The notes beneath the pieces are model-generated. The model saw nothing but the letters and a program-made list of their open reading frames with translations, made no database searches and had not been told where the DNA came from. The translations under genes and the position numbers were made by a program. Positions 1 through 7,749 of a DNA stretch of 36,245 nt are shown here, in pieces (positions within the stretch are counted from its first letter, which is position 1; the number at the start of each line of letters is the position of its first letter). Where the stretch lies: IMG/VR virus record IMGVR_UViG_3300028743_000018, positions 1 to 36,245 of that record. One strand, 5' to 3'. This stretch comes from a virus.

Positions 1-1303
1 TCTGCGGCTCAACCGTACAGGCCGGCAGGTCCTCAGCGGGGCGCTCCACCGGCGGGGCTGATGTGGCGTAACGGTCGGCATCGGTACGAGCGGGCAGCAC
101 CTCGGGATTGAGCAACATACCAGTCTGCGGCGCCGGGTCGGCTATGCGGTCCAGGCCGTCGAAGCGCTGCCCCGGCTCCTGATCACCGATAGACACACCA
201 CGGCGTATTCCTGGTGCGTCCTCGGCGGGCCTGACAGCCTGCGGCTCCGCCGGCCGTACCGTACTCATGTCCGTCGCGGCGGGGAGTGTCTCTGGGTTGT
301 GGGCGAGCGTGGTGCGCTCTACCTCTTTGAGATACTCCGCGTCGGACCAGTAGGGGTGCTCCTGTTTGAGTCGCGCCACTTCTATACTGATACCGGGTGA
401 TGGCCCGGTAGCGTCGTACGGCGAGATACGAGATGCATTTTCGGAATCCAGCACCGGCTGGGGTGTAGTGGTAGGACGTACCTCATTACCGGTGAGCGCT
501 ATCTGTTCGGAATTGAGTATCGCTGGGCGGGGCGGGACGTCCGCAGGCGAAACCTGATCCATACTCGTTGTGTCAATATTACCCATGCCAGCAGGCTGGG
601 TATCGGGATTGAAGCGCCCAGACAAGTCCGCCGCCATCTCCGGTGTCGCTCCCGCTTGTTGCAACCTGGAGCGAACTACGGACTGAGCGCCACCCCCAGA
701 CGGGGGCATAAGGAGCGCGCCAGTCGCAGCCGAGGACACAACATCCGGCAGTGAGCCACCTTCCGCCGCAGTCTGTGCGCCCATTGTGCCGGCCATCGCT
801 CCGGTGCGTTGGAGTGGTGTGAGGTTGGCAGCTCCGATACCGTGGAACACTTTCCCAATACCGGCCCGCTTCACGGCTTCCAGGCCGGCGCCGGTCACTG
901 CACCCCGCACGCCATCCTTACGGAATCCTTCAAGTCCGCCCTTGACGCCAGCATACGCAGGTCCGGCCACAAACTCGGCCACACCCACTGGGGCGGCGCC
1001 GAGTCCTTCATAGATCTGTGCGGGGATACCGGACGAGCCAGCGGCATCCGCCTTTTGCTTCCAGTACTCAGCTCCCTGCTTGTACGCCTCAGCGCCCTGG
1101 CCCGCGCCAAACGCAGAGAGCACCCCACCCAGGCTTGAGTTGATGCCCTGCGCGACACGGGCCAGGGGGCCGCGCACCACATTATCTACAAGACTTGGCT
1201 TTTTGGGGAATTGCTTGGCAAGAACGGATTGCATCTCCGCCGGAGGCGTACCATCGGGGAAATCCACAAAAGTGCCGTACTCTGGGACGTCTACGCGGGG
1301 CAT
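1..1303 (-). CDS. Large virion protein, C-terminus off left edge (partial)
   Basis: An open frame starts with ATG at 1303 and runs 434 codons to the window edge without a stop. The first 30 residues contain FVDFPDGTPPAEMQSVLAKQ, the 'FPDG...I...' opening seen in many large phage proteins thought to be packaged in the head or ejected with DNA. This is followed by a Gly/Ala-rich stretch (about residues 45-190) with amphipathic or weakly hydrophobic segments, then a Pro-rich linker-like region with recurring RPAE-type motifs. The start overlaps the upstream stop as TAATG, so translation is probably coupled. Its place at the end of the tail/internal-protein run suggests an internal virion or ejection protein, possibly a polyvalent one. 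No enzymatic domain is visible in the part present; the C-terminal part could hold one. Confidence 0.75.
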   Translation of the reverse strand, partial: MPRVDVPEYGTFVDFPDGTPPAEMQSVLAKQFPKKPSLVDNVVRGPLARVAQGINSSLGGVLSAFGAGQGAEAYKQGAEYWKQKADAAGSSGIPAQIYEGLGAAPVGVAEFVAGPAYAGVKGGLEGFRKDGVRGAVTGAGLEAVKRAGIGKVFHGIGAANLTPLQRTGAMAGTMGAQTAAEGGSLPDVVSSAATGALLMPPSGGGAQSVVRSRLQQAGATPEMAADLSGRFNPDTQPAGMGNIDTTSMDQVSPADVPPRPAILNSEQIALTGNEVRPTTTPQPVLDSENASRISPYDATGPSPGISIEVARLKQEHPYWSDAEYLKEVERTTLAHNPETLPAATDMSTVRPAEPQAVRPAEDAPGIRRGVSIGDQEPGQRFDGLDRIADPAPQTGMLLNPEVLPARTDADRYATSAPPVERPAEDLPACTVEPQ

Positions 1304-2529
1304 TAGTTAGCCACCAGCTTGCCGTTGACGTAGGTAAATCCTCCTGTTGCTTTGGCAGCTGGAGCGCCACCACCCGGACGATCACCCAGTATGGAGCGTT
1401 TGCCCTTCTCCGGTTTGATCAGCGTCTCAGTGCGGCCGGCTTTCTTGCCGTCCACGGTGCTGAGTTCCTTGACACCCTGGGCTTTAAGACTGGCTTTGAG
1501 CGTGGGTAAATCGCCGCGCCGGATGGTGGCGGACTGAGGCGCCCCGTCCGGTCCGTTCCACGCCACATCCACCATGCCGTCGCCGGTGCTGCTCGGTATC
1601 AGGCCCAACTCGCGATCAGACGGGTTGTTGGATGATACAACGCGGGTTGCAGCGACGGGCTCCCCAAACATATCCACTCTTACCTCGGAGCGCGTAGAGT
1701 TCGGGCCGTTTTTCACGAACTGCTGGAGCGGGGCGCCGACCGGTGATTGGTTGCGTGACTGCATGGCCGCCTGTTGCTCGGTCAGCAACTTGGCGGGGAG
1801 GTTCGGTATCTTGCGGGCCTTATCCCAGAATGCGTTCCACCCTTCAATAGTACGCGGCATCTCGTTGGTGGCGATAAACTGATTGAGATCCTGCTCGGCT
1901 TTGCTCTCCGCGGAGTCCTGGCCCATCTTCTGGTAATCCTTCTGTCCCGTAGCCACATCCTTAAAGGCGTTGGCCTCCTCTTTGCCGAGTCCTGCGCCAG
2001 CCCACCGGTCACCCTGCGCCGCCCGGAAGCGGTCGAGCTTGCCGAGATTGCCCGTCTGGAACTCCTGGAGTCCCTGCGCCACGTAGGGATTTCCGCCCGC
2101 TGCGGTGGTGGAGCCCTTGGTAGCACCAGGTGAGAAACCCGTGGCCGCCGGGGCGTTCTGACCAAATACCGCTTCCGCCGGATTTTTAACGATCTCGGCC
2201 ACACTCTCTGCATCCCTAAAGCGCGGGTCCGTCTGGAGGTCGCGTATCTGCGCCACCGGAGCAGCGGCGCCCTGGCGTAGCAGAGTGTCCAGCTTCTCGG
2301 CCCGAAATTTTTCCAATGCCTGGCGTGTGCTGGGTGACAGATAGCCGTCCGGCTGGAACGCTTGCGCCTCTTCCGGCGTGCGGAAGCGGTTGATGCTCTG
2401 CAAAGCGTCGGAGGCGTTGGCCTCATCCCGCATGGCATTGACATTCTTAAACAGGTCCATATAATTGTTGGCGACTTTAGGAGCTTCCAGTAACCCACCA
2501 GCCGCGAGTGCCCATCCTGGCATTGCCAT
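1303..2529 (-). CDS. Putative internal virion protein, 408 aa
   Basis: The ATG at 2529 directly follows the TAA of the upstream gene, and GGGAGG lies about 7 bases before it. The 408-aa product is mostly charged and Ala/Gln-rich, likely helical in the first 270 residues (EEAQAF, STRQALEKFRAEK, ESKAEQDLNQF), with a more beta-like C-terminal part (VRVDMFGEPVAATRVVSS). No signal peptide, clear membrane segment or catalytic motif is visible. It sits between a Gly/Ser-rich small protein and the large partial protein at the left edge, which in short-tailed phages is typical of internal core or ejection proteins. Function is inferred from position only; I do not recognise a named family. Confidence 0.7.
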   Translation of the reverse strand: MAMPGWALAAGGLLEAPKVANNYMDLFKNVNAMRDEANASDALQSINRFRTPEEAQAFQPDGYLSPSTRQALEKFRAEKLDTLLRQGAAAPVAQIRDLQTDPRFRDAESVAEIVKNPAEAVFGQNAPAATGFSPGATKGSTTAAGGNPYVAQGLQEFQTGNLGKLDRFRAAQGDRWAGAGLGKEEANAFKDVATGQKDYQKMGQDSAESKAEQDLNQFIATNEMPRTIEGWNAFWDKARKIPNLPAKLLTEQQAAMQSRNQSPVGAPLQQFVKNGPNSTRSEVRVDMFGEPVAATRVVSSNNPSDRELGLIPSSTGDGMVDVAWNGPDGAPQSATIRRGDLPTLKASLKAQGVKELSTVDGKKAGRTETLIKPEKGKRSILGDRPGGGAPAAKATGGFTYVNGKLVAN

Positions 2530-2970
2530 TTAGTACCTCCCCCGCTTCTGCGCCGCCGGTTGCTGATAGCTGATATTTGTGGTGATCGGCGCGGCGCTGG
2601 TGGGCTTACCAGAGCCGGCCATTTTATTGACGAGTCCGTACGCCGCGCCATAGGTTTCCGGATTGTTGCCAAAATTCTTGTATGTCTCTCCGAGTCCTTG
2701 GTTGCCACCTTTCTGGAAACGCTCCAGGCCATTGACGCCCTGCTGAAGGTATGACGGGTCGGTCGTGCCATACGTCTGCATGTTGCCGGCGTCTACGGTC
2801 GGGCCTTGCCCTGCGTTGGCGCCCTCAGATGGCATGGAGAATCCACTGGTAGGTTGCGCCGCGCCGCTGGCGCTACCGCCTGTATCAGCCATCGATCCGT
2901 AAAGGCTTGTGGCGGACGACCCGGACTCCCCCGCTTTGCCCGCACCTTCTGCTGCTTGGCCCCATGACAT
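2530..2970 (-). CDS. Gly/Ser-rich small virion-cluster protein, 146 aa
   Basis: ATG at 2970 is preceded by CGGAG at a normal distance and the gene ends exactly where the next ORF begins. The product is low-complexity: Gly, Ser, Ala, Thr and Gln dominate, with a basic end (KRGRY). A short more ordered stretch around residues 70-115 (LQQGVNGLERFQKGGNQGLGE, split by glycine) could be helical. There are no cysteines and no membrane segment. Together with the two genes upstream it forms a run of three small proteins of similar composition, as often seen for phage internal or accessory head proteins. Function unknown. Confidence 0.65.
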   Translation of the reverse strand: MSWGQAAEGAGKAGESGSSATSLYGSMADTGGSASGAAQPTSGFSMPSEGANAGQGPTVDAGNMQTYGTTDPSYLQQGVNGLERFQKGGNQGLGETYKNFGNNPETYGAAYGLVNKMAGSGKPTSAAPITTNISYQQPAAQKRGRY

Positions 2971-2972
2971 AA

Positions 2973-3386
2973 TTAACTCCGGTACTTCATGTAGTTGAGG
3001 TAGTCTTGCATCTTGGTGCTGAACGGTTGTTGGCTGCTGTCCACCTGGAGCTCGGGGGTAGCCACGCTAGCTGGCGCCACCTCCAGCGGTTTGGTATTGG
3101 CGGAGAGCATCTTTTCTGCTCCGGGCATCATCTGGCTGCCCATCGTATCCGCCACACCAAATGGGCTGGAGTGCTCGGCGTTGATGTCACCTTTGCCCTG
3201 CGTGACGATCTGCTGGTTATTTTCGTGCGACTTGTCGATGGCGCCACCAATATTCTGGGACGCTGCCCCAACGAGCAGGGAGGCGATGGCGGTGTACGGA
3301 TTGGAGTACACCAGCTTTGCAGTAGCAGCACTACCCTTGGCGTCACTGATACCGTACCCGCTTGTGCCATAGTTGTTGGCCGCCAT
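2973..3386 (-). CDS. Small Ala/Ser-rich virion-cluster protein, 137 aa
   Basis: I place the start at ATG 3386, which overlaps the upstream TGA by one base (TGATG), rather than at the longer open frame reaching 3473, because the extra N-terminus is only the shadow of the upstream gene. The protein opens MAANNYGTSGYGISDAKG and has a Gly/Ala-rich weakly hydrophobic stretch (YTAIASLLVGAASQNIGGAI) around residues 28-47 that could insert in or contact a membrane. It ends with QDYLNYMKYRS. Such small proteins with glycine-zipper-like segments occur among phage ejection proteins, but there is no firm family match. Confidence 0.6.
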   Translation of the reverse strand: MAANNYGTSGYGISDAKGSAATAKLVYSNPYTAIASLLVGAASQNIGGAIDKSHENNQQIVTQGKGDINAEHSSPFGVADTMGSQMMPGAEKMLSANTKPLEVAPASVATPELQVDSSQQPFSTKMQDYLNYMKYRS

Positions 3387-3883
3387 CAGATACTCCACCC
3401 ACCGGACGAGCCACTGGAGATTACGCCACCGGTGCCATTCCACAACCCAGCTTTGTAATCCGCTGGCCGCCACGACGCCTCATACTTTTGCTTGGCTGCG
3501 TCCTGCGCCGCGGCGTTGGCCCCCGCAATATCCTGCGCTTTCATCTGCATGACCGTGGCGTCGTTGGCGGCAAACCGGGGGGCGTATGTTTCGCGGGTGG
3601 TGTCGTTGGAGCGGAGGGCATTGAGGCTGGTGTAAATGCCCCGGTCGGCCATCGCCTGGTCATTGGCCTTGAGCGCGAGATCCTGCTGCCGTTGTGTGGT
3701 GGCATTCAGTCCTTCGCTCACCCGGCTGTAGTCACCATCACCGAGCCGTTCGTACGTGGGCGTCTGGTAATCCCCACCCATGGCGGAGTCTCCCCCGATT
3801 GCGGTCTGGCCAGCTTGGTATGTCTTGAGTCTATCCTCGGCACTGACCGGGGTTGACGTACTTTTACTTTCCTGTGATCCCAT
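3386..3883 (-). CDS. Hypothetical virion-cluster protein, 165 aa
   Basis: ATG at 3883 is preceded by AGGGGGCC. The start lies 20 bases inside the upstream gene. The N-terminal third is polar and probably disordered (SQESKSTSTPVS), the middle is helical and rich in Gln, Asp and Ala (TTQRQQDLALKANDQAMAD; AQDIAGANAAAQDAAKQKY), and the C-terminus is a Gly/Ser tail ending GGWSI. No cysteines, no transmembrane helix. Composition and position match the neighbouring small genes 2530-3386, so it is probably another internal or accessory virion protein. Not recognised by family. Confidence 0.6.
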   Translation of the reverse strand: MGSQESKSTSTPVSAEDRLKTYQAGQTAIGGDSAMGGDYQTPTYERLGDGDYSRVSEGLNATTQRQQDLALKANDQAMADRGIYTSLNALRSNDTTRETYAPRFAANDATVMQMKAQDIAGANAAAQDAAKQKYEASWRPADYKAGLWNGTGGVISSGSSGGWSI

Positions 3884-4265
3884 TCGTGGCCCCCTGTTGC
3901 GACGGGAAGTTATAAACCTTATCCTGCTTGGCGGGGCGGTGCCAGAATAGGCCCTTCATCCCCACCGCTTGTTTCCGTAGTCGTTTTACCACTTCCGCCA
4001 GCCCGACTTTACTTGCCGCTTCAGCCACATACATAACACTTCCGTGAGTTATGTCAAGCGGTTTAATGCGCTCCTGGACGCTCTCTACGTCCTCCGGCCG
4101 GACACGCCAATAGCAGGCGAAGTACTCACCAGGCTTCCACACGTAATGCCCTGTGCCGAGCGACCAGAAGATATTGTACACGACTTCCGCCTGGAGTTTT
4201 CCGTACATCTCTTCCATAAAGTCGCAGATCTCGTCGCCGAGGGCCTGTACCTCCTCCGGTGTCAT
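3864..4265 (-). CDS. Conserved phage protein, possibly GNAT-like, 133 aa
   Basis: The start is ATG 4265 (MTPEEVQALGDEI), which overlaps the stop of a 39-aa ORF as ATGA; the longer open frame to 4448 is a shadow. Residues 1-30 are an acidic helix. The core holds YFACYWRVRPEDVESV, a short strand HGSVMYVAEAAS, a helix VGLAEVVKRLRKQ and KGLFWHRPAKQDKVYNF. The order strand-helix-strand with 'FWHR' resembles the end of N-acyltransferase-like phage proteins that modify or assemble head/tail parts, but the acetyl-CoA loop (Q/RxxGxG/A) is not clear. Enzymatic function is therefore inference at low confidence; the gene itself is well supported by context. Confidence 0.6.
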   Translation of the reverse strand: MTPEEVQALGDEICDFMEEMYGKLQAEVVYNIFWSLGTGHYVWKPGEYFACYWRVRPEDVESVQERIKPLDITHGSVMYVAEAASKVGLAEVVKRLRKQAVGMKGLFWHRPAKQDKVYNFPSQQGATNGITGK

Positions 4266-4381
4266 GGGGGAGTCAACGCCTGAACGGCGGCGATTATCTC
4301 GTTGATGGCGCGCACCAACTCGGCTATTTGTTGGTCCAACGCCGGGTCTGTAAATTTTCCTATCTTCCGGGCGGGGGTCAT
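4262..4381 (-). CDS. Small helical protein, 39 aa
   Basis: A short frame from ATG 4381 to TGA 4262 fits exactly between its neighbours: its ATG overlaps the upstream stop by four bases and its TGA overlaps the downstream ATG by four bases. The product begins MTPARKIGKFTDPALDQQ and continues as one amphipathic helix with IAELVRAINEIIAAVQAL, ending TPP. A heptad-like spacing of Ile/Leu/Val suggests a coiled coil or oligomerising helix. The helix phrase NEIIAA also occurs in the upstream gene (residues about 35-40), hinting at a shared helical motif. No function is known to me. Confidence 0.6.
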   Translation of the reverse strand: MTPARKIGKFTDPALDQQIAELVRAINEIIAAVQALTPP

Positions 4382-4890
4382 CTGATCCGCATCCAGTTTG
4401 TGCCGGTAAGATCGAACTGCGCGAACTCCCCATACTGTGAAAGCACATACTCGTCGAGGCCCATCACCGTGTCGGTGCCATTCCCCACCAGGATAACCGA
4501 GTGGCCCGTCTCCCCGATGTTCTGAATGATTGGCATAACCGGCGTAGCGGAACTAGCGGGGAGTGTCACCGTAACATCCCCCGCTGTCGTGTCCACCTTG
4601 ACGAGTGAGTCCGTACTGAGGATTGTATATGCCTCGTCAACGGTGGTGCGCGTGCGCGTGTCGTACGTTCCGACCGGCAGAGCTCCGGGTTTTATCGTGC
4701 CGTCCGGGTTAAGCGACACGTTCAACCGGTCGTCGAGTGACGCTTGGCTTCCGTTCGCCGGGACGAGCGCCGCGATGATCTCATTGACCACCCCCGCCAA
4801 GACGGTAAAATTGGAGTTCACCTTAACGGCATCCGCCACTTCGGTGTTATTGGTGAAGCTGTACGGGATGATCACAATTCCGATGGTCAT
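4378..4890 (-). CDS. Putative tail fibre or tail-appendage protein, 170 aa
   Basis: ATG 4890 overlaps the stop of the propeller-like gene (ATGA). The N-terminus (IPYSFTNNTEVADAVKVNSNF) matches the 'YxFxxGTxAxAxxVNANF' opening seen in many phage tail-fibre or tail-appendage proteins. It is followed by a helix and then by beta-rich sequence with ITKPG-like linker, DTTAGDVTVTLPASS and a final strand TNWMRIR. The latter part resembles short beta-sandwich or trimerising fibre domains (for example 'GDITLTLP...G..I.I.N.G...V.I.G...I') common in phage fibres. At 170 aa it is short for a receptor-binding fibre, so it may be an adaptor or a small head/tail appendage. Confidence 0.65.
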   Translation of the reverse strand: MTIGIVIIPYSFTNNTEVADAVKVNSNFTVLAGVVNEIIAALVPANGSQASLDDRLNVSLNPDGTIKPGALPVGTYDTRTRTTVDEAYTILSTDSLVKVDTTAGDVTVTLPASSATPVMPIIQNIGETGHSVILVGNGTDTVMGLDEYVLSQYGEFAQFDLTGTNWMRIR

Positions 4891-6365
4891 ATCTGCGCCC
4901 CCACTATACGGTATCTGGTGGTAAATCCATTGAATCCTACACGGTTGTAGCAGACAGTCTCAAAACTGATCCGGTTGCCCCGTGCGTCGTGCATGAATAG
5001 CGGGTCGTTGAAGCGGCTGCCGTTACCCCATGTCGCCGTGCCCCACTCGTCTACACCCCAGGTAAGAAGATTCTGTTTGAATGAGTTGGTAAGCATCCCG
5101 CCGTACGTCTGGTAGTCAACGTCGTAACCGTGGTAGAAGCGGTACGTCGCCTCACTGTCCAGCACTTCAAGTTCCGGGATATAGCTATTCCACTCCTTGT
5201 TGCTCGTCTCATCGTGATCGATGTAGGCGGTCTTGACACGGCTGGTAATCGCCACTCCATCGTCGGTATTGCCGCCATACGCATAGACAATCCCGTTTGT
5301 GGCGTCACCGATCAGCAGCGCCCCGCTGTCGTCCGCATCGTCACATACGGAGAAGCATGCGGCATTGAGATCATACCAGCTGGTGATGGCTCCGTTACGT
5401 CGCTCGTCCACGCAGAGGCAGCGCTTATCGGAAGTGGGGAGCTGAAACAACGCCCTCCGTTCCTTTGGGTGCGGGATGGCAAAGATGGTGGCGCGTTGTG
5501 CCGGAGTCAGCGACGAGATGAGCGGGATGTGCGTCGGCTTGACCGGCGTAATACTGTTCAAGCCAAACCCGTACATATTGTCGGATCCCATGAAAACGCC
5601 CTCACTCAGCACCGCGTCCGGGCCTACAACCCCTGCGTGAACTGAGAATGGCTCGTCGATGGAGATGTTTCCGGTTCCGCCTGGATTGGTGCCGTAGAGC
5701 GTCTGGAGAGAATTTTTCTTCATTATCACCATGCCACCCGGCAGCGGGCAGAGCGCGGTGATCTTGTCACCGTCACCGTCCCGCACCTTGTAGCTCCCAG
5801 TGTCGGTCCAGTCGGTATAATCCTCCAGATTACTGTTCTCCAAAAATCCGGTTGCTTCATCCACACACCAGAGCCGGCCCGCGTAGAGGTACAGGGCCAT
5901 ACACTTGGGAATTGCCGCTACATCCGTACAGGTCGTGCCATCGAATGCAAACGCTTGGTCGGTGCCATTGGTGAGAATGAGCTTGTCCTTCCAGGTGAGA
6001 GAGCGGAGTTTCTTGCCAGCGGTAAGCCCGGTCTTTACGGCAGCGGGGAAAGCAGCGAACGGTGTGGAGCCATCCCACGACTTTGCATAGAGGGCCGTCC
6101 CGTGCTGCACAACCAGGTAGCGTGTCCCATCCTCTTTGGAATAGCGGTGCGCTGATATGATGGCACCCGCGCCCAGGCTGGTGGTGTTTACTTTCGTGCG
6201 GCCGAGCCGTGTCTCTAGTAGCCCCTCCGCTGTGATGACACAGTTAAACGCTTTCTGCACCTCGTTGGCAGCGATAGCTTCGGGAAGTACCTGAAGATTC
6301 TCTCCGCCGGTAAAATCCCGATAGCGGGATTTATTCCAGATCGGTTGTCCGGGTGCGCGGCTCAT
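4887..6365 (-). CDS. Putative tail nozzle/hub protein, propeller-like, 492 aa
   Basis: ATG 6365 overlaps the upstream adaptor stop by four bases. The protein opens with FTGGENLQVLPEAIAANEVQ and a region with EGLLETRLGRTKVN, a pattern I associate with phage structural proteins built of repeated beta-sheets. The body repeats units with short strands and W/Y at turns (RYLVVQHGTALYAKSWDG; DKLILTNGTDQAFAFDG; GRLWCVDEATGFLENSN), consistent with a beta-propeller. The last third (about residues 370-492) is a separate beta-rich domain. Placed directly after the head-tail adaptor, this is the position of the tubular/nozzle protein in short-tailed phages. The assignment is by architecture and order, not by a precise family. 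Confidence 0.65.
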   Translation of the reverse strand: MSRAPGQPIWNKSRYRDFTGGENLQVLPEAIAANEVQKAFNCVITAEGLLETRLGRTKVNTTSLGAGAIISAHRYSKEDGTRYLVVQHGTALYAKSWDGSTPFAAFPAAVKTGLTAGKKLRSLTWKDKLILTNGTDQAFAFDGTTCTDVAAIPKCMALYLYAGRLWCVDEATGFLENSNLEDYTDWTDTGSYKVRDGDGDKITALCPLPGGMVIMKKNSLQTLYGTNPGGTGNISIDEPFSVHAGVVGPDAVLSEGVFMGSDNMYGFGLNSITPVKPTHIPLISSLTPAQRATIFAIPHPKERRALFQLPTSDKRCLCVDERRNGAITSWYDLNAACFSVCDDADDSGALLIGDATNGIVYAYGGNTDDGVAITSRVKTAYIDHDETSNKEWNSYIPELEVLDSEATYRFYHGYDVDYQTYGGMLTNSFKQNLLTWGVDEWGTATWGNGSRFNDPLFMHDARGNRISFETVCYNRVGFNGFTTRYRIVGAQI

Positions 6366-6976
6366 TTCTCACGCACCAGGCCGCGGTTGTTGATCTGCGG
6401 AAGGGGCTTGCGGCTGTTGTCCAGTTTCTTGAGTTTCCGCAGATGCTCGGCGTCGAGTTGAATACCGGTAGGCAACCGGTCTGCGTCTACGTCGTACTCG
6501 TAGAACGCCACCAGAAGGGAACGCTCAAACAGCGGCAGGAACTCCATTGGAAATATGGTTTCCGTGGTGTCATCCGCATATCCGGCGTCCGGCATCTTGG
6601 CTACGTAGTAGAGAGTAACCGTTCCGTCGGTGGCCGGGTGGAGGGTGATAGCGGTATCGGATAGGGTGTAGCCCCACACATCACCGCCCCGCACGTCAGC
6701 TTTCAGAGCCTCGGTAGGTGTGAGTTTATCCCCGGTGGTGAAGGTGTACCGGCCATCCACATTGAGAAACGTCTCATCCCCAAAATCCGCTGGCAGGGTG
6801 ATGGCCCCATTGACCAGAGTGAGGGACACCGACTTCTCCAGGAAGATCCACGCCCGCTCACTCCAGGCGTCACGCATGGCGCTATCCAGCCACCCGAGCA
6901 TCTTCACCCGGAGTGTGCTGGAATTGTCCTTGATGCGGGTAAACACCCTATCGAGAACCGCCTTAGTGGTAAGCAT
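6362..6976 (-). CDS. Head-to-tail adaptor-like protein, 204 aa
   Basis: ATG 6976 overlaps the upstream TAA by one base (TAATG). The sequence begins with a helix (MLTTKAVLDRVFTRIKDNSS) and a second helix RVKMLGWLDSAMRDAW, followed by a beta region with SLTLVNGAITLPADF, YTLSDTAITLHP and TVTLYYVAKMPD, then helical FPMEFLPLFERSLLVAFYEYDVD and a basic C-terminus. Helix-beta-helix order and the 'LPADF ... G..L...P...G...L.YY..' pattern are typical of gp6/gp4-like head-tail connector proteins of short-tailed phages. Size (about 200 aa) also fits. It would sit under the portal and bind the tail nozzle, encoded by the next gene. Confidence 0.7.
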   Translation of the reverse strand: MLTTKAVLDRVFTRIKDNSSTLRVKMLGWLDSAMRDAWSERAWIFLEKSVSLTLVNGAITLPADFGDETFLNVDGRYTFTTGDKLTPTEALKADVRGGDVWGYTLSDTAITLHPATDGTVTLYYVAKMPDAGYADDTTETIFPMEFLPLFERSLLVAFYEYDVDADRLPTGIQLDAEHLRKLKKLDNSRKPLPQINNRGLVREK

Positions 6977-7326
6977 TACAGGTGCGCCGCTTTCATGTGA
7001 GTTTTGAGATCCTGCTCACGTTTGAAGGTTTTACCGCAGCCCTCCACCGCGCAGGCGAACTCCTCCGGCTTGTCCAGCGTAGCGAGCAGAGCGGTATCGT
7101 CCACGCCCGGCAGGAATGGCTCGGATACCGTGTACTTTCTGAATGCCGAATTGATGTAGTCGGCCTGGTGCGCGGGGACCTCGAAAAAATGGCGCTCCCC
7201 GCCGTCCGGTCCCATGTCTCTCTGCATCGGCTCGCCGCACAGAGTCGAGCGGTCTTCGCTTCCCGGCGCGGGCTTATACACCCGTACTCTCGCTCTCGAC
7301 GCCAGTTTGTCCATTACATTTGCCAC
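6976..7326 (-). CDS. Head-cluster protein with C-terminal C2H2 zinc finger, 116 aa
   Basis: Translation probably starts at GTG 7326 (MANVMDKLASRARVRV) with AGGAG upstream. Residues 1-90 contain basic and beta-like sequence (RVRVYKPAPG, HFFEVPAHQADYI, KYTVSEPFLPG) reminiscent of small phage head proteins that carry short capsid-binding segments. The last 25 residues form a textbook classical zinc finger: C92-X4-C97-X3-F101-X5-L107-X2-H110-X4-H115. All six consensus positions are present at exact spacing. Such fingers are rare in phages and would bind one zinc, giving a nucleic-acid or protein contact. It lies between capsid-side genes and the adaptor. Role unknown; the finger is directly visible. 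Confidence 0.75.
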   Translation of the reverse strand: MANVMDKLASRARVRVYKPAPGSEDRSTLCGEPMQRDMGPDGGERHFFEVPAHQADYINSAFRKYTVSEPFLPGVDDTALLATLDKPEEFACAVEGCGKTFKREQDLKTHMKAAHL

Positions 7327-7345
7327 GGTACACTCCTATTCCGGG

Positions 7346-7369
7346 TCAGACGACCCGCTTGGTGGTTGT
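7346..7369 (-). repeat. Imperfect repeat encoding a TTTKRVV tail, 24 bp
   Basis: Read on the minus strand this segment encodes T-T-T-K-R-V-V-stop. Positions 7750-7773 encode T-T-T-K-R-V-I-stop as the end of the gene at 7750-8070. The two copies share 18 of 24 bases and most differences fall at third codon positions. The copy at 7346 is in frame with, and 48 bases past, the stop of gene 7394-7711. It therefore looks like a leftover or optional read-through C-terminus. Confidence 0.6.
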
Positions 7370-7371
7370 GT

Positions 7372-7391
7372 CTCTGGCCAGCCAGCCAGAG
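7372..7391 (-). other. Perfect 7-bp stem hairpin after gene 7394-7711
   Basis: CTCTGGC, a six-base spacer and GCCAGAG form a perfect stem just after the stop of the preceding gene. No T-run follows in the minus direction, so it is not a standard intrinsic terminator. It may protect mRNA ends or modulate stop-codon read-through into the TTTKRVV extension. Confidence 0.45.
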
Positions 7392-7393
7392 GA

Positions 7394-7711
7394 TTAATAG
7401 ATACGTTCTATGGTTTTTCCGCTGTCATTGAGGATATACACGGTTGCGTCGGTGTATATCTCGTGTGGTTTACCGTTGAAATCGATGAACGAGACACACA
7501 AGCATGTCTCCGCGATAGCTGATATAAAATGCGTTTCTCGTACAATGCCGTCGTCGCCTTCAAATTGGAGGCCCATTTCCGATGTAATCTCAACATCGTT
7601 TATCTTCGGCATCCCCTTACTGAATATGACCGCGTAAGAAACCTCACGTGCCGAGTCGTGGAACCGCCAAGAAACTTGATCTTCTGCACCCTGCTTAATC
7701 TTGATAATCAT
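7394..7711 (-). CDS. Hypothetical small head-cluster protein, 105 aa
   Basis: ATG 7711 has AGGAG nine bases upstream. The product is beta-rich: MIIKIKQGAEDQVSWRF, VSYAVIFSKG, THFISAIAETCLCVSFIDFNG and TVYILNDSGKTIERIY. The alternation suggests an Ig-like or beta-sandwich small domain, as in head-decoration or neck proteins, but no specific family is recognised. It is flanked by two related 24-bp segments coding a TTTKRV tail, and the downstream one lies in frame beyond its stop, so the gene may have been inserted here or may have lost a C-terminal tail by gaining a stop. Confidence 0.65.
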   Translation of the reverse strand: MIIKIKQGAEDQVSWRFHDSAREVSYAVIFSKGMPKINDVEITSEMGLQFEGDDGIVRETHFISAIAETCLCVSFIDFNGKPHEIYTDATVYILNDSGKTIERIY

Positions 7712-7749
7712 TGTCTTTCTCCTGTCTGTCTATTTGTATGGCTGGCTGG

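Noticed and set aside
366-1138. Several plus-strand ORFs over the left-edge virion gene
   Set aside because: They lie opposite a long continuous minus-strand frame with coupled start and typical composition; no ribosome binding sites and no protein-like domains.
3128-3458. Plus- and minus-frame ORFs across 2973-3473
   Set aside because: Shadows of the minus-strand virion gene; the N-terminal extension beyond 3386 is the overlapped end of the upstream gene read in another frame.
7372-7391. Hairpin as an intrinsic terminator
   Set aside because: The stem is perfect but no T-run follows on the minus strand, and the operon continues without a new promoter.
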